Virus record (IMG/VR): IMGVR_UViG_3300034073_002852 | Span: 1-30,803 of that record | Length of the DNA stretch: 30,803 bases | Strand: one strand, 5' to 3' | Source of the DNA: a virus | Shown here: positions 29,538-30,803 of the stretch, in pieces | Layout of the letters: every line of letters begins with the position of its first letter | Numbering within the stretch: the stretch's first letter is position 1 | Notes under the pieces: model-generated | Database searches by the model: none | What the model was told of the DNA's origin: nothing | Seen by the model: the letters and a program-made list of their open reading frames with translations, nothing else | Position numbers and translations under genes: made by a program

Positions 29538-30803
29538 ATGGCAACAACATTTTCAGAATTGTCACTTAGAAGAGATTATGAGTCAGCGCTCCAAAGGGGT
29601 GATACAATTACAGCTGGACTCATTCGTAACGAGTTTGTTCAAAGATTTGGTATATCTCCTGAACAATCACTTGCCAACTCTGAGGGTATTGCACTTGAAA
29701 GTGCTGTAGCCGCTAGAAATCTTACTCAGGCACTTACATTTGTAGACTCCCCAACTCTAAATGCTGGAAGTCAACTTGTAGATATAACTGGTAGACGTAA
29801 TATCGTCACACCAAATCCAGTGGACGCCAGTGTTGGTGGTAGAACCAATCCTGACTTAGCACCTCAACGGGGTGGTACTGATTTATCAGGCGGGACTAGA
29901 ATTATAGATGACATCACTTTCCCACCAGTACCCCCACCACCCCCTGTTATCATCAATAACGAACCAACTTGTGATTATCGATACTCATTTGGTTGTCCTG
30001 AATTTTCAAAACGACCAGGTGAGGCAGGATGTAGAATACTGTTGCCAATCTACAGAACATGTTATCCATCTGGAAATGCAAGATTGTTTGGTGTTGACGC
30101 GAATAACCTGAGTTCATTTTCATATACGCCAGAACTACTCGGATACATTGATATATCATCATACGTTGATGAATTCAACGAAACGGATACCAATGCTGTA
30201 GAAAATGGTGTAGTTGGTACTCGTAGAACTCGTGGTACTAGAATAACAACAGAAAGACTAAGACAAGCAATTATCGAGCAGGCAAGTGTTGGAGTCAAGA
30301 GTGCTCCTAGATTTATAAAACAGACTGCAGCAAACGGTGAAACGGTAATAGTACCAGACACCTCTTCCAGTGGAACAATTGATCTTGTAGCTGTTGTTTC
30401 TAACTTACAAGATCCAACTCAATCTGTAAGACCTGGATTGGCTCAACCAAAAGCTGATATAAACACCGTTGCGGATTATTGGGCTAGAACTTGTAATCTT
30501 GGTAAGCAGCCTGATTACTGTGTAACAGAGAGAACGTTTACACCAAGACCACCGGCTGAACCACCCGGCCCACGCGGGCCTTTTGTTGGTCTAGATCCAG
30601 TACTTATTCCAGGTACACGTAAAATAGTTGGTACACGTAGACTTTACGATATACCAATTGATGAAGTTCTAAGAATAACGCCATTTCAAAAACATCCAAG
30701 TAAACCATGTAGAATTGCTAAACCAGCAACCTTTGTAGAAGTGCAGGATGTCACTGATGATTTCGGTATACCAGTATACGCAGACGAATCTCGTACTCTA
30801 ATA
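29538..30803 (+). CDS. Partial Cys- and Pro-containing structural protein (runs off the edge)
   Basis: Open from ATG 29538 to the last base, 422 codons without a stop, so the C-terminus is missing. Residues 1-90 are a helical domain (TFSELSLRRDYESALQRGDT, EFVQRFGISPEQS). A Pro-rich run FPPVPPPPPV follows at about 128-137. The later part has at least seven cysteines (TCDYRYSFGCPEF, EAGCRILLP, RTCYPSG, RTCNLG, PDYCVTE, KPCRIAK), repeated GTR steps (GTRRTRGTR and GTRKIVGTRR) and a short collagen-like PPGPRGPF. I recognise no family. The order suggests a tail or fibre component of the same operon as the two paralogues, starting 11 bases after the second. Confidence 0.7.
   Translation, partial: MATTFSELSLRRDYESALQRGDTITAGLIRNEFVQRFGISPEQSLANSEGIALESAVAARNLTQALTFVDSPTLNAGSQLVDITGRRNIVTPNPVDASVGGRTNPDLAPQRGGTDLSGGTRIIDDITFPPVPPPPPVIINNEPTCDYRYSFGCPEFSKRPGEAGCRILLPIYRTCYPSGNARLFGVDANNLSSFSYTPELLGYIDISSYVDEFNETDTNAVENGVVGTRRTRGTRITTERLRQAIIEQASVGVKSAPRFIKQTAANGETVIVPDTSSSGTIDLVAVVSNLQDPTQSVRPGLAQPKADINTVADYWARTCNLGKQPDYCVTERTFTPRPPAEPPGPRGPFVGLDPVLIPGTRKIVGTRRLYDIPIDEVLRITPFQKHPSKPCRIAKPATFVEVQDVTDDFGIPVYADESRTLI

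Overview
The window is a gene-dense stretch of a tailed, T4-like (myovirus-type) bacteriophage genome. All 39 genes I can support run rightwards, many overlap by 1-30 bases, and AT content is high. The phage assignment rests on a run of T4-type morphogenesis proteins (a gp5-like hub, gp25, gp6, large wedge and structural proteins), a gp55-like late sigma factor and typical phage accessory genes (ThyX, Hsp20, UvdE, ClpP-like protease, lytic transglycosylase). Several signs point to a host in the Bacteroidota or a related FCB phylum: a DUF4494-like protein, a FISUMP-domain protein, and promoter-like sequences of the form (C/T)TTG-N20-TAnnTTTG, the Bacteroidota -33/-7 pattern. The host is an inference; no host marker gene is present.

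Layout. 1-1523: five small, overlapping, mostly unrecognised genes, ended by a strong terminator (1547-1575). 1576-1932: a regulatory region with a 43-codon ORF, a 37-bp dyad, repeated TTTACAG heptamers, a promoter and tandem direct repeats. 1933-6636: small unknown genes, a membrane-anchored lytic transglycosylase, a structured RNA/terminator, ThyX and a SAM-methyltransferase-like protein. 6725-7246: Hsp20. 7301-8043: a FISUMP-domain gene that sits alone between two terminators. 8091-12384: UvdE, a four-helix membrane coiled-coil protein, a Cys-motif protein, a ClpP-like protease, a small membrane protein and the late sigma factor. 12400-30803: the tail/baseplate operon, running off the right edge inside the last gene.

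How the genes work together. The left half looks like early/middle metabolism and host-takeover genes read from host-like promoters. The right half is late structure: hub (gp5-like), a long protein carrying a possible split cysteine amidase domain, gp25, gp6, a DNRLRE-like protein, a coiled-coil protein with a calcium-binding loop, a 1342-residue protein with a lectin-like domain, and conserved virion proteins including a tandem paralogue pair. A second motif, TATTTATA (or TATTTATT), lies 34-44 bases before four starts and further upstream of a fifth. It is a candidate late promoter for the gp55-like factor encoded here.
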